Shown piece by piece: positions 1 to 9,175 of a stretch of DNA of 64,000 nt (within the stretch, counting starts at the first letter, position 1; each line of letters starts with the position of its first letter). Made by a program: the position numbers and the translations under genes. The notes under the pieces were generated by a model. That model had not been told where the DNA came from. It searched no databases and saw only the letters and a program-made list of their open reading frames with translations. Source of the DNA: Actinomycetota bacterium (GTDB lineage Bacteria; Actinomycetota; Actinomycetes; S36-B12). The DNA is taken from contig JAUSNB010000025.1 in NCBI GenBank assembly GCA_030645615.1, forward strand, positions 1-64,000. Direction: 5' to 3'.

Positions 1-33
1 GAAGGGCGCCACCCATTGGGGGTGGCGCCCTTC
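1..33 (-). terminator. Strong hairpin at the window edge
   Basis: A 14-bp perfect inverted repeat (GAAGGGCGCCACCC and its complement) closes on a 5-nt loop. It lies 34 bp beyond the stop codon of the leftward secreted-protein gene, so it most likely ends that transcript. A rightward gene off the left edge could share it. No T-run can be checked because the window starts here. Confidence 0.75.
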
Positions 34-66
34 TCTGATCTGCGGGCGGCCTCGGGGACCGGCCGG

Positions 67-858
67 CTACTTGGTGAGGCGGAACACCTGAGTGGTCACC
101 AGGGGCTTGTAGTTGCGGCCGCCCGTCGAGGTGATCCTGACGATGCACGTGCCCTGGGACTTCAGGGCCGTGATCTTGCCGTCCGTGATCGAGCAGTTGT
201 CCGCCGACACCGACGGAGCCAGGCCTGATGCGAGCGTCACCGAGAAGGGCACGGCCTTGTTGAGCGCCAGCTTGGGCGGGACGCCCCTCGTGACGACCTT
301 GCCATCGAGGCTGATGGTCGCCTTGTCGGTCACCCGATCGGACTTCACGGCCGAGAACACCGTCGGCCAGACCCGCAGGTAGGTCGGGTTGGCGCTGTCC
401 TTGCCCGCACCGAGGACATACAGGGCACACGTGGTCGAGCGGGGATCGCCCGTCGCCACGCGGCAGTCGACCGACTCGCCGGTGGCCGCAGTCGTCGGGT
501 TGGGGTTGGTGCCGAAGAACTCTCCGTTGACCTTCACGGGGATGGCGACCGTGGGCCGTGCGGCCGCATCGGCGGTGAGATAGGCAAGTGCGCCGGTCGA
601 GGAGTCGCAGACGGTCGGTGGCTGCCGGGGATCAGCAGGCACCTTGCAGTGCAGGACGTACAGGCCTACACCGGCGGGGAGATTGACGACGTCCACGGTC
701 AGGGTGGACGACGTGGCGAGGTTGACGAGCGGGGTGTATTGCCGCTGCCCGGCGACAGTGGCGTTGTACGGACCGTCGGCCAAGGCCGGTGCGGCTGTCG
801 CGGTCACGAGCGCTGCGGCGCCGATCGCCGTCACGGCCATCCGGATTACCTTCCTCAT
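67..858 (-). CDS. Secreted protein, haem-locus associated
   Basis: A 263-residue exported protein of unrecognised family. The start chosen is ATG at 858, with AGGAAAGG about 8 nt upstream and an immediate Sec signal peptide (MRKVIRM, hydrophobic core, cut near APALA-DG). The reading frame runs further upstream but that part lacks protein-like character. The mature chain is rich in Ser/Thr/Val beta segments and has Cys pairs about 14 residues apart, as in neocarzinostatin-like immunoglobulin folds; that is a resemblance only. It follows the next leftward gene by 40 bp, so the two probably form an operon. The divergent hmuTUV suggests a role in haem or iron capture (inference). Confidence 0.75.
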   Translation of the reverse strand: MRKVIRMAVTAIGAAALVTATAAPALADGPYNATVAGQRQYTPLVNLATSSTLTVDVVNLPAGVGLYVLHCKVPADPRQPPTVCDSSTGALAYLTADAAARPTVAIPVKVNGEFFGTNPNPTTAATGESVDCRVATGDPRSTTCALYVLGAGKDSANPTYLRVWPTVFSAVKSDRVTDKATISLDGKVVTRGVPPKLALNKAVPFSVTLASGLAPSVSADNCSITDGKITALKSQGTCIVRITSTGGRNYKPLVTTQVFRLTK

Positions 859-898
859 GTGTTGCCCTTTCCTGTTCGGTCGTGCCCGTGCCGACTGG

Positions 899-1426
899 CT
901 ACGGACGGAACATGACCGGGACCGACACATCGGATCGACGGTCTCCCGGGTGGGTGTGGTCCGCGCGCGTGACGATCGAGCACGAGACCGTGCGGCAGTC
1001 GACGTCGCCGATGAGGGCCGAGACCTGCAGGACAACCGAGAACCGGCCGCCCTTCCTGAATGCGGTGGCGAGCGACGTGCCGTAGGGCGGTGGGTTCGAC
1101 GAGATCCACGCCGATGCGGGGTTCTGGCCCGAGGTGTTCACCCCGCCTCCGCACGGCGATGGCACCTGGCCACGGCGTGGAGTGACGCAGAGTGCGACGT
1201 AGATGCCGATGGTGGGATCGAACCCCCTGCCCTTCACCCGCAGGGTGGCGCCGGCCGGATCGAGGCCGCGCACGGGGGTGACGGTCAGGGTCCCGCCCTT
1301 GCTCGTCACGGACGCGCGGGGCTGCTGATCAGTGGCCTGCACCGGGGTCGTGCCGGCTGCCGCCATGCCCATGACCGCACCGCACAGCAGGGCGGCACGG
1401 AAGGCCCGGGTGACGAAGATGCGCAC
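899..1426 (-). CDS. Secreted Ig-like protein divergent from hmuT
   Basis: An exported protein of about 175 residues with a signal peptide (VRIFVTRAF, then a hydrophobic stretch ending near PVQA). The start is uncertain: GTG at 1426 puts the signal peptide at the N terminus, while ATG at 1471 adds 15 residues. The mature part has a GLDPAGA-type strand, Cys pairs (CVTPRRG..PC and DCRTVSC) and a TRADHT...DRRSDV tail. I recall similar tails in actinobacterial surface proteins near haem transport genes. Its promoter must lie in the roughly 100 bp shared with hmuT. No clear DtxR or Fur box was seen there. Confidence 0.7.
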   Translation of the reverse strand: MRIFVTRAFRAALLCGAVMGMAAAGTTPVQATDQQPRASVTSKGGTLTVTPVRGLDPAGATLRVKGRGFDPTIGIYVALCVTPRRGQVPSPCGGGVNTSGQNPASAWISSNPPPYGTSLATAFRKGGRFSVVLQVSALIGDVDCRTVSCSIVTRADHTHPGDRRSDVSVPVMFRP

Positions 1427-1498
1427 GGGCGGCAGGCTACGAAGTCCGGGCGGGTCTTCGCTTGACGGCATGTCGGATCGTTCCCGACGCTGCGCCGG

Positions 1499-1526
1499 TT
1501 CACCAGCACGGTTGTCCGGCGATAAT
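1499..1526 (+). promoter_or_regulatory. Leaderless promoter of hmuT
   Basis: GATAAT at 1521-1526 lies 6 nt before the GTG start at 1533, and a weak -35 (TTCACC, 1499-1504) sits 16 nt upstream. This spacing puts the transcription start on the start codon. There is no Shine-Dalgarno sequence, which fits a leaderless mRNA. Confidence 0.5.
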
Positions 1527-1532
1527 CCGTTC

Positions 1533-2504
1533 GTGCTTCGCCTGTCCGCTGTTGCCGCCCTAGGTGCACTCGCACTGCTCTCCGGGTGTGCATCGAACGA
1601 CCCTGCGGCATCCCCGGTGTCGACGGGCGAGGGCACCAGTACACCGTCGTCGACGCGCCCCGATGTCATCACGATCACGTCGGCCGACATCCCCGCTATG
1701 GCTCCCGTCGCGTCGGTACCCGGGCCGGGGTCGCCTGTGCGCATCGTCAGCCTCGCTAGCGGAGTCGGCGAGACGCTCGCCGCCCTGGGCGTAGGTGACC
1801 GGGTGGTGGGTCGGGACGAGACCAGCCAGGCACCGCAGATCCAGGCTGCGGAGATCGTCACCCAGGCGCATGCCACGAGCGCCGAACGGGTCCTGGCCCT
1901 CGCCCCTGACCTGGTCATCGTCGATGCCGCCACCTCGCCGCCGGAGGCCATCGCCCAGATCACGGACGCGGGTGTGCGAGTGGTCGCGGTGCCCGAGGCG
2001 TGGACGGTCGCCGACATCGCGGGGCGAACGAGCGCAGTCGCTGCCGCCGTGGGCGTGCCATCGTCGGCCGCACAATCGGTGACGGAACAGGCGACCTCGC
2101 CAGTGACGCTCCCCGGGGGGAGGCCGCCGCGCGTCGCCTTCCTCTACCTGCGAGGGAACTCAGCGATCTACCTCATCGGAGGAGCCGGCTCCGGCGCCGA
2201 CGCGATGATCCATGCGGCCGGGGGCATCGACGCGGGAGCCGAGGCCGGGTTCGACGGCTTCGTGCCTCTGACGGCCGAGGCTGTGGCCGAACTCGACCCC
2301 GACGTCCTGCTGGTGATGACCAAGGGCCTGGAGTCCGTCGGCGGCCCCGAAGGACTCGCGCAGCTTCCCGGAGTCGCCCAGACCCGGGCTGGCTCGGAAC
2401 GCCGCATCGTCGCGGTCGACGACACGCTGCTGCTGTCGTTCGGCCCGCGCACGTCGGCTTTGGCCCACGCCCTGGCCGAGGCCCTGGCGTCGCAAGCGGC
2501 ATGA
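1533..2504 (+). CDS. hmuT: Haem/iron ABC transporter substrate-binding lipoprotein
   Basis: A 323-residue extracellular lipoprotein that would hand haem (or a siderophore) to the HmuUV permease. The GTG start at 1533 gives a short lipoprotein signal with lipobox LLSGC (Cys19). The body has the two-lobed type III binding-protein pattern: VRIVSLASGVGETLAALG, then APDLVIVD, then FLYLRG and GADAMIHAAGG, which are typical of hemin-binding HmuT. The stop overlaps the ATG of the permease gene (ATGA). Haem is preferred over siderophore on these motifs and because only one permease gene is present. Confidence 0.82.
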   Translation: MLRLSAVAALGALALLSGCASNDPAASPVSTGEGTSTPSSTRPDVITITSADIPAMAPVASVPGPGSPVRIVSLASGVGETLAALGVGDRVVGRDETSQAPQIQAAEIVTQAHATSAERVLALAPDLVIVDAATSPPEAIAQITDAGVRVVAVPEAWTVADIAGRTSAVAAAVGVPSSAAQSVTEQATSPVTLPGGRPPRVAFLYLRGNSAIYLIGGAGSGADAMIHAAGGIDAGAEAGFDGFVPLTAEAVAELDPDVLLVMTKGLESVGGPEGLAQLPGVAQTRAGSERRIVAVDDTLLLSFGPRTSALAHALAEALASQAA

Positions 2505-3460
2505 CCGACCGCCGCTGGCTCGCCGTGGCCGTGCTGCTCGTGCTTGCGCTGGCCGGCGCGGCCGCGGTGGCCCTGCGGCTCGGGATCGCTGATCCCACGC
2601 CCGACATCGTGTGGGGAATCCGCGCCCCCCGTGTCGCCATGGCACTTGTCGTGGGCGCGGGCCTCGCGGTCGCGGGCGCACTGATGCAGGGGTCGCTGGC
2701 CAATCCGCTGGCCGACCCCGCCCTCGTGGGCATCTCGTCCGGGGCCGCACTCGGGGCCGTGGCGGCGGTGGCCGTCGGCGCCACCTACAACACGCTCCTG
2801 ACGGCCGGTGCGGCCAGCCTTGCTGCGGGAGCGGCCACCGCCGTCGTCGTCGGCGTCTCCATGCGCGAGCGACGGCCCGAAGTGGTCACCCTGCTGCTCG
2901 CGGGCGTGGCCGTGACCGCATTCACCGCGGCGCTGCTGGCGGTCATCGCCTCGGTCAGCGCCTCGGCGTCGGGTCGCACGCTGACCTTCTGGTCCAGCGG
3001 CAGCTTCGCGCTGTCCACGTGGCCCGGAGTGCTGTCCGTCGTGCCGTTCGCCGTCCTCGGCATCGCGCTGGCCGCCACCGTCGCGACCAGCCTCGACGTC
3101 ATGTCCCTCGGCGACCGAGCGGCCATGGCGAGCGGCGTCAACGTGCCCGTCGTCCGCTACCGTGCGTTGGCCGCCGTCGTGCTGCTGGTCGCCGCCGGAG
3201 TTGCGGCAGTCGGCGTGATCGCCTTCGTCGGCCTGCTCGTCCCGCATGCCGTGCGCGCCTTGTCGGGGCCCCGGCACGGCCGCCTGCTTGTGCTCAGCGG
3301 GCTCGGCGGCGCCCTGCTGGTGCTCGCGGCCGATACGGCGGCGAGGCTCGTCGCCAACCCGCTGGAGATCCCCGTCGGCGCGATCACCGCGATCGTCGGT
3401 GCCCCCGTGTTCTTCCTGCTCATCCGGCGCACGCGGGCTCGCCAGGGCGGCTGGGCATGA
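2501..3460 (+). CDS. hmuU: Haem/iron ABC transporter permease (FecCD family)
   Basis: A 319-residue polytopic membrane protein of the FecCD/BtuC family. Family landmarks are GALMQGSLANPLADPALVG after the second helix and the coupling region FVGLLVPHAVRALSGPRHGRL near the C terminus. About nine to ten hydrophobic helices are evident. ATG overlaps the hmuT stop (ATGA), and its own TGA overlaps the ATG of hmuV, so the three genes are translationally coupled. It would form a homodimer with two HmuV ATPases. Confidence 0.88.
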   Translation: MTDRRWLAVAVLLVLALAGAAAVALRLGIADPTPDIVWGIRAPRVAMALVVGAGLAVAGALMQGSLANPLADPALVGISSGAALGAVAAVAVGATYNTLLTAGAASLAAGAATAVVVGVSMRERRPEVVTLLLAGVAVTAFTAALLAVIASVSASASGRTLTFWSSGSFALSTWPGVLSVVPFAVLGIALAATVATSLDVMSLGDRAAMASGVNVPVVRYRALAAVVLLVAAGVAAVGVIAFVGLLVPHAVRALSGPRHGRLLVLSGLGGALLVLAADTAARLVANPLEIPVGAITAIVGAPVFFLLIRRTRARQGGWA

Positions 3461-4227
3461 GCCCGGCCCTGGCGCTGGTGGCCGCATCGGTGCGCACGCA
3501 CGGCCGTGATCGGCTGCAGCCCACCACACTGGAGTTCGCGGCCGGCTCGGTCACCGCGGTGATCGGGCGCAACGGATCGGGCAAGTCGACGCTCCTGTCG
3601 CTGCTGGCCTGGGAACTGCATCCCAGCAGCGGCTCTGTCCATGTCCTCGGTGACGACGCCGCGAGCCTCGGCCTCGTCGAGTTGGCACGCCGTCGGGCGA
3701 TCCTCACGCAGGACTCGACCGTGTCGTTCCCCTTCACCGTCGGGGAGGTGGTGGGCTGGGGCCGCTTCCCGTGGCGCAGCACCGAGCGCGCAGCGGACGA
3801 CGACGCGGTCATCATGGCGTCCATCGAGGCCCAGGGCCTGATGGATCTCGTCGACCGGCCGGTCACCGCGCTGTCGGGCGGCGAACGGAAGCGCGTCCAC
3901 CTCGCCCGGGTCCTGGCGCAGCAGACTCCCATCCTGCTGCTGGACGAGGCCGACTCCGACCTTGACCTCGTCGGCCGGAGGGTCATCGACGACCTCGTGC
4001 TGGACCATTCCCGCCGAGGTGACACGACAATCGTCGTCAGCCACGACGTCGACCGCATGGCTCGGGTGTGTGATCGCTTCGTGCTGATGCGCGAGGGGCG
4101 GGTGCATGCGGCCGGCCCGCCGGACGAGGTGCTGCGGCCCGGGCTGCTCAGCGAGACATTCGGTGCCCAGGTCGTCGTGGAGCGCACGGGCGGCCACGTC
4201 TCCGTGCACCTGCCCGACGCGCGCTAG
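3457..4227 (+). CDS. hmuV: Haem/iron ABC transporter ATPase
   Basis: A 256-residue ABC ATPase that powers the importer. Walker A GRNGSGKS (about 37-44), signature LSGGE (139-143), Walker B ILLLDE (about 159-164) and H-loop His196 are all present. After Walker B it reads DEADSDLD, so the usual Pro of DEPT is Ala; the D-loop Asp is kept and activity is expected. It closes the hmuTUV operon and runs tail-to-tail into holA with only 6 bp between stop codons. Confidence 0.88.
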   Translation: MSPALALVAASVRTHGRDRLQPTTLEFAAGSVTAVIGRNGSGKSTLLSLLAWELHPSSGSVHVLGDDAASLGLVELARRRAILTQDSTVSFPFTVGEVVGWGRFPWRSTERAADDDAVIMASIEAQGLMDLVDRPVTALSGGERKRVHLARVLAQQTPILLLDEADSDLDLVGRRVIDDLVLDHSRRGDTTIVVSHDVDRMARVCDRFVLMREGRVHAAGPPDEVLRPGLLSETFGAQVVVERTGGHVSVHLPDAR

Positions 4228-4233
4228 GCGAGG

Positions 4234-5247
4234 CTACTCCTCGACCGGCGCCGGGGACGGTGCGGACGTCGCTGCGACCAAGACCTCCAGCAGCAGGAGC
4301 TTCTGCTCTGGGTCGAGCGAGGAGCGCTCGAGCACACCGCCCTTGACCGCTCCGTCGGCCTCGGCGAGGGCGACGACAGCGGCGGCGAGCCTGCGCTGAT
4401 CGCGCCCCCACATGGCCCACTGCCGGCGGAGGTGCTTAACCTTCCAGGGCGGCACCGCTGCCTCCTTCGCGACGGCGGCCTCATTCATGCCCGTCGGCAG
4501 TCCTCCCACCCGAGCCATGCCGCGCGCACCGGCGGCTAACGCCGATACCGCCATCGGCCCCATCCGCCCTGCATCGTTGATCAGCATCGACTGGCGCATG
4601 AGCGTGAGCGCCTGCACTTGGCGGCGCTCCCATACCGCATCCGAGATGGCGAAGCCGGATACGTCGGCCACCCCCTCGAAGTAGGAGCGCACGTCAGGCA
4701 CATCGATCGGGTTGGCGTCGAGGTCGCTGACCAGTTGCGACACGGCGGCGGCGAGGAGTCCCAGGTCGCTACCGACGGACTCCATCAGGGCGGCGACGGC
4801 GGGGGCCGTGACCTTGCGCCGGTATGAGGCGAACTCACGGCTGACGAACTCGCTGAGCTTGCCGGCCTTGACCGCAGTGCAGTCGACGACATCGGCGCCT
4901 GCTGCCTTGATCGCGTCGACGAGGGCCTTGCCCTTCATCCCCCCGGGGTGGGCGAAGACGAGGACGACGTTGTCGGGGAGGTCGGCGATGGCCCCGCGGA
5001 TAGCCGCGACCGTGGCGTCCTCGGCCTGGTCCAGCGACCGGACGATGACGAGCGCGCCGTCGCCGAACAGGGTCGGTGCACAGGCCTCGCGCAGGGCCAA
5101 AGGAGCGACTTCGTCGTCACCGGCGTCGATGACGAAGCGCTGCACGGAGGGGTCCTCCGATCGCACCCGTGTCGCGATCGACGCGATGGCCCGATCGACC
5201 AGGAAGGTCTCGGCTCCGATGGCGAGCGTGATCCGGGCTGCCGTCAT
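4234..5247 (-). CDS. holA: DNA polymerase III delta subunit
   Basis: A 337-residue clamp-loader delta subunit, which opens the beta sliding clamp. The N terminus (ITLAIGAETFLVDRAI) and the VLVFAHPGGMKGKAL strand match HolA. The C-terminal helical domain (PPWKVKHLRRQWAMW) is the usual delta collar region. It lies directly downstream of comEC with a 4-base overlap (5244-5247), the comEA-comEC-holA order common to actinobacteria and firmicutes. Confidence 0.9.
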   Translation of the reverse strand: MTAARITLAIGAETFLVDRAIASIATRVRSEDPSVQRFVIDAGDDEVAPLALREACAPTLFGDGALVIVRSLDQAEDATVAAIRGAIADLPDNVVLVFAHPGGMKGKALVDAIKAAGADVVDCTAVKAGKLSEFVSREFASYRRKVTAPAVAALMESVGSDLGLLAAAVSQLVSDLDANPIDVPDVRSYFEGVADVSGFAISDAVWERRQVQALTLMRQSMLINDAGRMGPMAVSALAAGARGMARVGGLPTGMNEAAVAKEAAVPPWKVKHLRRQWAMWGRDQRRLAAAVVALAEADGAVKGGVLERSSLDPEQKLLLLEVLVAATSAPSPAPVEE

Positions 5248-7664
5248 GACGGCAGCATGCCACCCGACACCACCAGTCCGACCCCGGCCTCGGTCGCCAC
5301 GACAGCGACGTCGCCGCTGAGGTCGGTCCGGGCCACGAGCGCCCCGGCGGCCTGCCAGGCCGCCACTGTCGCCGGGGCCGGATGGCCGTAGGGGTTGCCG
5401 GCGCCGACGCTGACCAGGGCTATCCCGGCGCCGACCACCCCGGGCAGCCCCGAGTGCTGGTCCGCGGAGCCGTGGTGCGGCACCTTGGCGACGTCAATCC
5501 CCCGTGCCGCAAGCCTGGGGACCAGGGCAGCGAGGTCCGGCAGGAGCGCGGACTGGGCCGCCCATTCCACGTCGCCGGTCAGCAGCACCCGGCGCCCGCG
5601 GACCTCGACCAGCAGGACGACGCTGGCGTTATTGGGGAAGGACCCGTCCGCGATGACGCGCCGCGGCCACAGCACCTGCCATGCCACCTGCCCCGTGATG
5701 CCTACCTGGCCCGGCCGGGCCACAGCAGCCGCAAGCCCGCGGTCGGCGAGGAGGCGGGCGACGGCCGCTGCCTCCTCGGGCGGGTCCCTGACCGGGGTGA
5801 CCAGGACGGACCCGATGTCACGCCCGCGAAGGACCCCGGGCAACCCGTCGACGTGGTCGGCGTGGAAGTGGGTGAGCGCGACGACGGGGACGCGATCGAC
5901 ACCCAACCTCGCGAGGCAACCGTCGGCGAGCGCGGGATCCGGCCCCGCGTCGACCACCACCGCCGCACCTGGCCCGGCGTGGAGCACGAGCATGTCGCCC
6001 TGGCCTACGTCGCACATGACGACCAGCCAGTCGGGCGGCGGCCAGGACCTCCGCTCGGGTGGCGACACCAGCCACAGCCCCAGCGCGAGGGCCATCGCCA
6101 ACAAGGCACCGGGGGACGCCGCGCGCAGCAGTCCCGGGGACCAATGCCGAACCGCGGCGAGGCCGGCGACGGCCAGCGCCAGGAGGGCCACGCCCGCTGC
6201 CCCGCTTGGCCAGGGCAGCACGGCCAGCGGCGCCTGGCTTGCGGCGCGCGCCACGGCAGCGATCCAGGCGGCCGGCCACGCGGCGAGGTGGGCCAAGGCA
6301 AGCGCGAGGCCTGGCAGGACGGGCGAGCAGGCCGCGGCTGCCAGACCGAGCACCGTCACGAGCGGGACGACGGGCATCGCGAGGAGATTGGCGGGAATGG
6401 CGACCCACCCTGCGGCGGCGCCCATGAGCACGAGCACCGGCAGCGTCGCTGCCTGCGCGGCGAGGGTCAACGCAAGCGCTTCGCGCAACGCGGCCGGCAG
6501 CCGTCTTGCCGGACTGGCCACCAGCCGCGCCTGAATGGCGGGAGCCAGCAGGACCAGTCCGCCCGTCGCCATGACGGACAGCGCGAACGCGTAACTGGTG
6601 GACAGCCCGGGACTGAGCAGGACGAGCACGATGACGGCCACCGCGAGGACCGATGGACCAGCCCGACGGCCCCCGGCGAGCGCGCCGACCAGGACTACCG
6701 TCGCCATCGCCGTGGCTCGCAGCACGCTCGGCTGCGGGCCGACCAGGACCACGAAACCCGCGACCGCGCAGAGGACGAGCATGAGGCGACCGAGCAACGG
6801 CAGGCCCATCACGACGGCAGCAGCCATGGCTGCCGTCACGACGATGGCCAGGTTGCCGCCGGACACGGCGGTCAGGTGCGCCAGGCCGCTACGGCGCATG
6901 GCGTCGGCAAGGTCGGGCGGCTGCGTGGACTCGTCGCCGACCGCGAGCCCCGCCACGAGTGCCCCCGCGTCCGGGTCCGCGCCGTCGAGGGCCGCGCGCA
7001 AGCCGATGCGCATGGCATGGGCCGTGCGGTCCACGGGGCCAGGACCGGCCCACTCCTCGATCGACGTGACGTAGAGGACGGCCGCCGCGTCACTGCCGGG
7101 CATCGCCGGACCCAGCCGGCCTACCGCCCGAACCCAGGTCCCCGGCTCGGGGAGCAGGGCGGGCTCCCGGACGCGCAGGACAACCGGCACCTCGACCGCC
7201 ACGCGCGTCCCGCGGGCAGCGATCCGAGTTGTCGCCAGCCGCACCTGCGTCGACTCCTGCCACGCGCGGCCACCCCTGGGATGGGTCGTCACGGGCTCGG
7301 TGATCACCACGCCCACCACGTCTGCGGTGGCCCGCGAGATGACCCAGGACTGCAGGGGCTCGCCGTGCAGCGCGGCCTGGTGAGCCATGGCCGTGCCTGC
7401 GCCGGCGAGGCCGCACGCAGCGGCGATGGCGACAGCTGCCGGGCGGCCCCAGCCGGCCATGCGGGCGCGGGTGCCCGGGCGGCGGGCACGGGCCACGGCG
7501 AACATCACAAGCGCGCATACGACGGCGGCTCCCGTGAGGAGCAGGGGCGCGCCAGCGTCCGGGAGCATCCCCACCAGCCCAGCACCGAGCCAGGTGGCCG
7601 CGGCCGGGGCCAGCAACCTGGTGTCGGTGACCAGCGGTTGAACGGCCGGACCGGTGGTCCTCAC
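5244..7664 (-). CDS. comEC: ComEC/Rec2 DNA-uptake channel
   Basis: An 806-residue membrane protein that carries transforming single-stranded DNA across the cytoplasmic membrane. It has an N-terminal DUF4131-like segment, a central Competence domain with many helices (about 230-500) and a C-terminal metallo-beta-lactamase-like domain (about 540-800) with metal motif THFHADHVDG and PHHGSADQHS. This full-length, three-domain form is the usual size. It overlaps comEA upstream and holA downstream by 4 bases each. The pilus island at 44-61 kb would supply the surface half of a transformation system. Confidence 0.9.
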   Translation of the reverse strand: MRTTGPAVQPLVTDTRLLAPAAATWLGAGLVGMLPDAGAPLLLTGAAVVCALVMFAVARARRPGTRARMAGWGRPAAVAIAAACGLAGAGTAMAHQAALHGEPLQSWVISRATADVVGVVITEPVTTHPRGGRAWQESTQVRLATTRIAARGTRVAVEVPVVLRVREPALLPEPGTWVRAVGRLGPAMPGSDAAAVLYVTSIEEWAGPGPVDRTAHAMRIGLRAALDGADPDAGALVAGLAVGDESTQPPDLADAMRRSGLAHLTAVSGGNLAIVVTAAMAAAVVMGLPLLGRLMLVLCAVAGFVVLVGPQPSVLRATAMATVVLVGALAGGRRAGPSVLAVAVIVLVLLSPGLSTSYAFALSVMATGGLVLLAPAIQARLVASPARRLPAALREALALTLAAQAATLPVLVLMGAAAGWVAIPANLLAMPVVPLVTVLGLAAAACSPVLPGLALALAHLAAWPAAWIAAVARAASQAPLAVLPWPSGAAGVALLALAVAGLAAVRHWSPGLLRAASPGALLAMALALGLWLVSPPERRSWPPPDWLVVMCDVGQGDMLVLHAGPGAAVVVDAGPDPALADGCLARLGVDRVPVVALTHFHADHVDGLPGVLRGRDIGSVLVTPVRDPPEEAAAVARLLADRGLAAAVARPGQVGITGQVAWQVLWPRRVIADGSFPNNASVVLLVEVRGRRVLLTGDVEWAAQSALLPDLAALVPRLAARGIDVAKVPHHGSADQHSGLPGVVGAGIALVSVGAGNPYGHPAPATVAAWQAAGALVARTDLSGDVAVVATEAGVGLVVSGGMLPS

Positions 7665-8479
7665 ACCCGGACGAGCGGGCGCAGGCGGGCCAGGGTGGCC
7701 TGCCCGATGCCGGCTACCTCCCCAAGCTCGTCAACGCTGCGGAAGGACCCGTTCGCGGCCCGCCACGCGAGGACACGAGCGGCCAGGACCGGGCCCACCC
7801 CCGGCAGCGATTCCAGGGCAGCCTGGTCGGCCCGGTTGAGATCGACCACGGGCGTGGCCGCCGCCGGGACTGCGGATCCCGTCGCCGAACCGCCGAGGGT
7901 GACCAGGACCTGTTCCCCGTCGACCAACACGCGGGCGAGGTTCACCGAGTCCGCGGCCCGGGGCTTCGTCACGCCGCCGGCGGCGGCGATCGCGTCGGCG
8001 ACCCGGGAGCCGGCGGGCAGGCGCACGAGCCCGGGCCGCGAGACCAGTCCGGCCACGTGCACCACGACATCGACCGGATCACTCGGATCGGCCGGAAGCG
8101 GCGTGGCCGAGACCGTCGTGCTCACGTCGACCGCGTCGGCCACTGCGACTCCCGCGACCGCCGTAGCCGTCGGCTCGACGATCGGCCGGGGACGCCCGGA
8201 CCACCACCACCAGGCAGCCACGACGGCGCAGGCCACCACGATCGCAGCGAGGGCGCGGACCGACCGCCCGCTCCACCCGCGCGCCGGGCCAGGCGGGCCA
8301 CCGCCGTCGCCGGAAAGGTCGCGCCACGGGTCCGGCTCACCGGCCGCGAGCCCGCTCGGTCCACCGGGCGAGGCACGTCGCGAGGGGCCGGCCGCCTCGT
8401 GAAGTCCGACCAGTCGAGTCAGTCGATCGACCGCCGACTCCGCCAGCGGACCAGCATCGCGTCGCTCCCGCCAGGACAT
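7661..8479 (-). CDS. comEA: ComEA DNA-binding competence protein
   Basis: A 272-residue membrane-anchored DNA receptor. An N-terminal cytoplasmic stretch precedes one membrane helix (IVVACAVVAAWWWW). It is followed by an SLBB segment (VVHVAGLVSRPGLVRLPAG) and a C-terminal double helix-hairpin-helix (LNRADQAALESLPGVGP, then VAGIGQATLARLRPL). The ATG at 8479 is preferred; an in-frame upstream extension exists but adds only low-complexity sequence. It overlaps comEC by 4 bases. Confidence 0.87.
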   Translation of the reverse strand: MSWRERRDAGPLAESAVDRLTRLVGLHEAAGPSRRASPGGPSGLAAGEPDPWRDLSGDGGGPPGPARGWSGRSVRALAAIVVACAVVAAWWWWSGRPRPIVEPTATAVAGVAVADAVDVSTTVSATPLPADPSDPVDVVVHVAGLVSRPGLVRLPAGSRVADAIAAAGGVTKPRAADSVNLARVLVDGEQVLVTLGGSATGSAVPAAATPVVDLNRADQAALESLPGVGPVLAARVLAWRAANGSFRSVDELGEVAGIGQATLARLRPLVRV

Positions 8480-8569
8480 GGCAGGGACGTTAGGCGCCCC
8501 CGGGCCCGGCGAACGCACCCGCGCGGCTGCTGTGGATCACGGCGTACGACGTTGCGCTGTGGACGGACG

Positions 8570-9175
8570 TCAGCCGGGCGCCCGTCGGTGCGCCCAGGCC
8601 TCCCTGATGTTGCGTTGATGGCGCACGAGCACCATCACCGAGAGAAGGATCGCGAACCACATGTCCGCTTCGTCTGTCCAGCCCATCCGCCAGCCAACGA
8701 TGCCGCTCACGCCGAGGGCGACCCCGCCCAGGACGGCACCGATCCCCACCCGGCGCCAGATGGCGACGCCGAGGCCGAACGCCAGGAGGACCGGGATGGC
8801 AAGCAGTGGCTGGACGCCGAGGATGGCACCCAAGGTCGTCGCTACCCCCTTGCCTCCTCGGCCCTTGAGGTAGGGGGAGGTGATGTGGCCCAGGACCGCG
8901 GCCAGGCCAGCGATCTCGCCGGCCGTCTGGTCGACCAGCATGCCGAAGACGAAAGCCGGCACGAACCCCTTGAGGATGTCGAGCGCGCCGACCAGGATCG
9001 CCCACCGGACGCCAAGCGCGCGGCCGACATTCGTCGCCCCGGGGTTCCCCGATCCGGTCCCGCGAAGGTCGACCCGGAAGACGCGGGCCACGATCGCTGC
9101 CGGGTTGATCGCACCGATCGCGTAGCTGACCACCAGGGCTAGGGCCCACCAGGCCGCATCGGGCAGCTCGCTCAC
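8570..9175 (-). CDS. plsY: Acyl-phosphate:glycerol-3-phosphate acyltransferase
   Basis: A 201-residue integral membrane enzyme that transfers an acyl group from acyl-phosphate to glycerol-3-phosphate, the first step of phospholipid synthesis. Landmarks are the conserved loop GTGSGNPGATNVGR and the GRGGKGVAT glycine-rich loop, with five or more hydrophobic helices. GTG at 9175 overlaps the TGA of the upstream DegV gene (GTGA), which decides the start. It ends with a short basic tail. Confidence 0.9.
   Translation of the reverse strand: MSELPDAAWWALALVVSYAIGAINPAAIVARVFRVDLRGTGSGNPGATNVGRALGVRWAILVGALDILKGFVPAFVFGMLVDQTAGEIAGLAAVLGHITSPYLKGRGGKGVATTLGAILGVQPLLAIPVLLAFGLGVAIWRRVGIGAVLGGVALGVSGIVGWRMGWTDEADMWFAILLSVMVLVRHQRNIREAWAHRRAPG

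Noticed and set aside
5382-8402. A rightward open frame of about 1000 codons antisense to comEC and comEA
   Set aside because: It is a mirror frame caused by high-GC codon bias. Its translation is Arg/Gly/His-rich low complexity with no domain, while the opposite strand encodes clear ComEC and ComEA.
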